DNA of 14,936 nucleotides from Frankiaceae bacterium (GTDB lineage: Bacteria > Actinomycetota > Actinomycetes > Mycobacteriales > SCTD01): assembly GCA_026786045.1 (NCBI GenBank), contig JAJAYV010000164.1, forward strand, positions 1 through 14,936. Reading direction: 5' to 3'. The translations under genes and the position numbers were made by a program. Below, in pieces: positions 13,288 through 14,936 of this stretch. Position 1 is the first letter of the stretch. Each line of letters starts with the position of its first letter. The notes under the pieces are model-generated. The model searched no databases and was not told the DNA's origin. It saw only the letters and a program-made list of their open reading frames with translations.

Positions 13288-13541
13288 CAGGCCTGCGCCG
13301 AGGCCAGGCGCAGGACCAGCTCGTCCACGCTGCCGTAGGTCGTGACGTGCTCCCACGCGCCCTCGGGCAGCGAGATGCCGAAGGCGTCCTCGATCGTCAT
13401 GCCCCACTCGATCGCGGCGAGGCTGTCGATGCCGAGGTCGTCGGTGAGCACGGCGTCCGGGCACAGCTCGGCGGGCGCAACCGACAGCTGCTCGGCCGAC
13501 AGCTCCCGCAGGCGGTCGGACAGGTCCCCGGGGGTGGTCAT
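13287..13541 (-). CDS. Acyl carrier protein upstream of fabF
   Basis: Small acidic carrier, 84 aa, holding the growing acyl chain on a phosphopantetheine arm. The attachment serine is Ser40 in LTDDLGIDSLAAIEW (32-46), with the D-S-L triad. Helix II-III sequence AFGISLPEGAWEHVTTYGSV (53-72) is close to ACPs but has a longer loop than the second ACP in this window. It begins with an ATG at 13541 preceded by a pyrimidine-rich spacer, not a Shine-Dalgarno, and a TAGGCT box 8 nt upstream. Its TGA shares a base with the ATG of fabF. It may be the dedicated partner of that ketosynthase, distinct from acpP (inference). Confidence 0.92.
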   Translation of the reverse strand: MTTPGDLSDRLRELSAEQLSVAPAELCPDAVLTDDLGIDSLAAIEWGMTIEDAFGISLPEGAWEHVTTYGSVDELVLRLASAQA

Positions 13542-13549
13542 GAGGAGAC

Positions 13550-13555
13550 AGCCTA
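13550..13555 (-). promoter_or_regulatory. -10 box TAGGCT of the ACP-fabF unit
   Basis: TAGGCT on the minus strand ends 8 nt before the ATG at 13541. It is within the 39-bp region shared with fabD, and the -35 position for the fabD promoter would fall on top of it. Confidence 0.55.
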
Positions 13556-13568
13556 GGTCGGCGGCTGG

Positions 13569-13574
13569 CAGGCT
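13569..13574 (+). promoter_or_regulatory. -10-like box CAGGCT of fabD
   Basis: CAGGCT ends 6 nt before the GTG at 13581, with no Shine-Dalgarno. AGGCT here mirrors AGCCT at 13550-13554, so the two divergent promoters form an inverted arrangement. The first base departs from the TAnnnT consensus. Confidence 0.4.
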
Positions 13575-13580
13575 CGCCCC

Positions 13581-14474
13581 GTGTCGACCGCGCTCGTCCT
13601 CCCCGGCCAGGGCTCCCAGCGCCCGGGCATGGGTGCGCCATGGCGCGAGACCCGCGGCTGGTCTTTCGTCGAGCACGCCGGCGAGGTGCTCGGCCGCGAC
13701 GTGGGCCGGTTGCTGATCGATGCCGATTCCGAGGAGCTGCGCGCCACCCGCGAGGCTCAGGTGTCCACCTTCCTGGTCTCCGTGCTGGTCTGGAAGGCGC
13801 TGCACGGCCTGCCTGACGTCGTCGCGCTGGCCGGCCACTCGCTCGGGGAGCTGACCGCGTTGGTCGTCGGCGGCGCGCTCACCTGCGACGACGGGCTGAT
13901 GCTCGTCGGGGCGCGCGCGTCGGCCATGCAGGCGGCGGCGGACGCCCGGCCCGGGACGATGGCGGCCGTCCTCGGCCTGGACAGTGAGGTCGTCGCTGGC
14001 GTGCTCGAGGACGTGCCGGACTGCTGGGCGGCCAACGACAACGCGCCCTCGCACGTCGTCGTGTCCGGCACCGTCGAGGGCGTGGCGGCGGGCGGCGCGG
14101 CGCTCCGGGCGGCCGGTGCCCGACGGGTGCTCCCGCTGCCGGTGGGCGGCGCCTTCCACACGCCCCTGATGCAGCCGGTCCGCGCGCGCTTCGAGACGGC
14201 GCTACGGGAGGTGACCCCGGCGCTGCCCGGCGTACCGGTCCTGTCCGGTGTCACCGCGGCGCCGTACGACGAGGACGTCGCCGGCACCCTGTCCCGCCAG
14301 CTGACCGCACCGGTTCGGTGGCGCGAGGTCCTGCTGGCGCTGCCCGGGCTCGGCGTGGACCGGGTCGTCGAGCTCGGCCCCGGCGGCGTGCTGACCGGGC
14401 TGGTGAAGCGCACCCTGCCCGGCGTGCAGGCGGTCTCGGTCGAGACCCCCACCGACCTGGCGCTGCTCGACTAG
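13581..14474 (+). CDS. fabD: Malonyl-CoA:ACP transacylase
   Basis: Transfers malonate from CoA to acyl carrier protein, the committed loading step of type II fatty acid synthesis. The 297-aa protein has all family marks: PGQGSQ at 8-13, nucleophile Ser87 in GHSLGE (85-90), Arg112 which binds the malonyl carboxylate, catalytic His193 in AFHTP (191-195), Gln240 in the RQLTAPVRW stretch (239-247), and ELGPGGVLTGLVKR at 264-277. Arg112 argues for malonyl specificity over other acyltransferases. It is followed after 11 nt by acpP, and in most actinobacteria fabH would lie between them; it does not here. The GTG start is supported by the N-terminal ALVLPGQGSQ, which leaves no room for an earlier start without overlap of the divergent promoter. 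Confidence 0.96.
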   Translation: MSTALVLPGQGSQRPGMGAPWRETRGWSFVEHAGEVLGRDVGRLLIDADSEELRATREAQVSTFLVSVLVWKALHGLPDVVALAGHSLGELTALVVGGALTCDDGLMLVGARASAMQAAADARPGTMAAVLGLDSEVVAGVLEDVPDCWAANDNAPSHVVVSGTVEGVAAGGAALRAAGARRVLPLPVGGAFHTPLMQPVRARFETALREVTPALPGVPVLSGVTAAPYDEDVAGTLSRQLTAPVRWREVLLALPGLGVDRVVELGPGGVLTGLVKRTLPGVQAVSVETPTDLALLD

Positions 14475-14477
14475 GTT
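14472..14477 (+). promoter_or_regulatory. -10 box TAGGTT of acpP, overlapping the fabD stop
   Basis: TAGGTT ends 8 nt before the ATG at 14486. The TAG is the stop codon of fabD. It may give acpP an extra leaderless transcript in addition to read-through from fabD. Confidence 0.45.
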
Positions 14478-14485
14478 GCGCCGTC

Positions 14486-14734
14486 ATGGAGCGCGCTGAG
14501 GTGTTGCAGGTCCTGCGGGAGAAGGCTGTCGAGATGCTCGAGGTCGAGGCCGACCAGGTGCAGGAGGACAAGTCCTTCGTCGACGACCTGCAGGTCGACT
14601 CGCTGTCCCTGGTCGAGCTCACGATGGAGCTGGAGGACACCCTCGGGGTGGAGCTGCCCGAGGAGGAGCTCGCCGACGTGAAGACCATCGGCGCCTTCGT
14701 CGACGTGATCCTGGCCAAGAAGAACGCGCAGTAG
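14486..14734 (+). CDS. acpP: Acyl carrier protein
   Basis: Canonical type II fatty acid synthase ACP, 82 aa and strongly acidic. The phosphopantetheine site is Ser39 in FVDDLQVDSLSLVELTMELE (31-50), followed by the conserved helix III region LGVELPEEELADVKTIGAFV (53-72). The C-terminus is KKNAQ. It is 11 nt downstream of fabD on the same strand and is the more standard of the two ACPs in this window, so probably the housekeeping carrier. No Shine-Dalgarno precedes the ATG. Confidence 0.96.
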   Translation: MERAEVLQVLREKAVEMLEVEADQVQEDKSFVDDLQVDSLSLVELTMELEDTLGVELPEEELADVKTIGAFVDVILAKKNAQ

Positions 14735-14752
14735 GCGCCCGAGGGCGGCGCC
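14734..14752. terminator. GGCGCC hairpin after acpP
   Basis: GGCGCC (14734-14739) and GGCGCC (14747-14752), itself palindromic, can pair as a 6-bp stem with a 7-nt loop, starting on the last base of the acpP stop codon. It could end the fabD-acpP transcript; no T-tract follows. Confidence 0.35.
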
Positions 14753-14774
14753 ACCGCGGACGGCGTCTGACAAC

Positions 14775-14780
14775 TAGGCT
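14775..14780 (+). promoter_or_regulatory. -10 box TAGGCT before the last gene
   Basis: TAGGCT ends 6 nt before the GTG at 14787, with no Shine-Dalgarno, so this gene probably has its own leaderless promoter. Confidence 0.5.
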
Positions 14781-14786
14781 CGGCCG

Positions 14787-14936
14787 GTGCCCCTCGTATC
14801 CCCCGGCTCGCCCGTGGAGCGGGCGCGGGCGCTGGCTGACGAGCTGCTGCGGCCGGCGGCCGAGTCCGTCGACCGCACCGTGGTGCCCCGCTCGCACGTC
14901 GACGCCTGGGCCCGGGCCGGCCTGCTCGGCCTGGCC
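14787..14936 (+). CDS. Acyl-CoA dehydrogenase family protein, N-terminal fragment (cut by window)
   Basis: Fifty codons are visible from the GTG, and the frame is open to the window end. The stretch ARALADELLRPAAESVDRT (13-31) followed by VPRSHVDAWARAGLLGLA (33-50) matches the N-terminal helical region of acyl-CoA dehydrogenases, where the substrate-side helices begin with a conserved 'AGLLGL'-like turn. No catalytic residue is in view, so the class and substrate are unknown. Start choice rests on the TAGGCT box 6 nt upstream and on the pattern seen at other starts here. Confidence 0.6.
   Translation, partial: MPLVSPGSPVERARALADELLRPAAESVDRTVVPRSHVDAWARAGLLGLA

Noticed and set aside
12106..13541. 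Type II polyketide synthase remnant (ketosynthase plus ACP)
   Set aside because: No chain-length factor, cyclase, aromatase or ketoreductase is present, and fabD-acpP lie alongside. Fatty acid synthesis explains the genes.
13288..13641. N-terminal extension of fabF up to 13641
   Set aside because: The extension reads through the ACP gene in another frame. FabF homologues start at the RRVVVTGIG region, and the TGATG junction places the start at 13287.
1..14936. Mobile element, CRISPR array, tRNA, rRNA or riboswitch
   Set aside because: No transposase or integrase, no regularly spaced repeats, no tRNA-like cloverleaf and no known riboswitch core was seen. Composition appears even along the window.

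Overview
The window is very GC-rich, uses GTG as well as ATG starts, is densely packed on both strands, and carries gene families and promoter-to-start spacing typical of actinomycetes. A high-GC actinobacterium is therefore the best reading; I cannot name the genus. Most of the content is chromosomal housekeeping. I see no rRNA, tRNA, CRISPR array, insertion sequence or phage gene, and no gene-free stretch longer than about 100 bases.

Layout. (1) 2-2008, +: the 3' part of a fused SecD-SecF translocase gene, cut by the window edge, followed by a CPA1 K+(Na+)/H+ antiporter with a TrkA-C domain (2058-3548) and msrA (3629-4297). (2) 4338-5543, -: a SpoIIE-type PP2C phosphatase, convergent with msrA. 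(3) 5642-6391, +: an unknown polytopic membrane protein whose 3' end overlaps the next gene tail to tail. (4) 9366 down to 6328, -: an EamA transporter, a small UVR-motif protein (4-nt GTGA overlap) and a long acyl-CoA dehydrogenase (10-nt gap). (5) 9441-9842, +: a small basic coiled-coil protein. (6) 13541 down to 9849, -: acyl carrier protein, FabF ketosynthase, two six-codon mini-ORFs in a 17-bp tandem repeat, HisN-type phosphatase, then a DHA2 drug exporter. (7) From 13581, +: fabD, a second acyl carrier protein (acpP), and the start of an acyl-CoA dehydrogenase that runs off the end.

Functionally the right-hand third is a fatty-acid block split into two divergent units, ACP-fabF leftward and fabD-acpP rightward, with promoters sharing 39 bp. 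fabH is not present in the window. Acyl-CoA dehydrogenases at 6328-8112 and from 14787 add lipid oxidation capacity.

The most unusual structure is at 12070-12120. Three tandem 17-bp units sit between fabF and hisN. Each unit rebuilds a stop codon overlapping a start codon, so ribosomes leaving fabF would meet three successive 4-nt stop/start overlaps (two MSLGPA mini-ORFs, then hisN). A second general pattern is a TAGGCT-like -10 hexamer ending 6-8 nt before seven start codons, which implies leaderless transcripts. In two cases its TAG is also the stop codon of the preceding gene.
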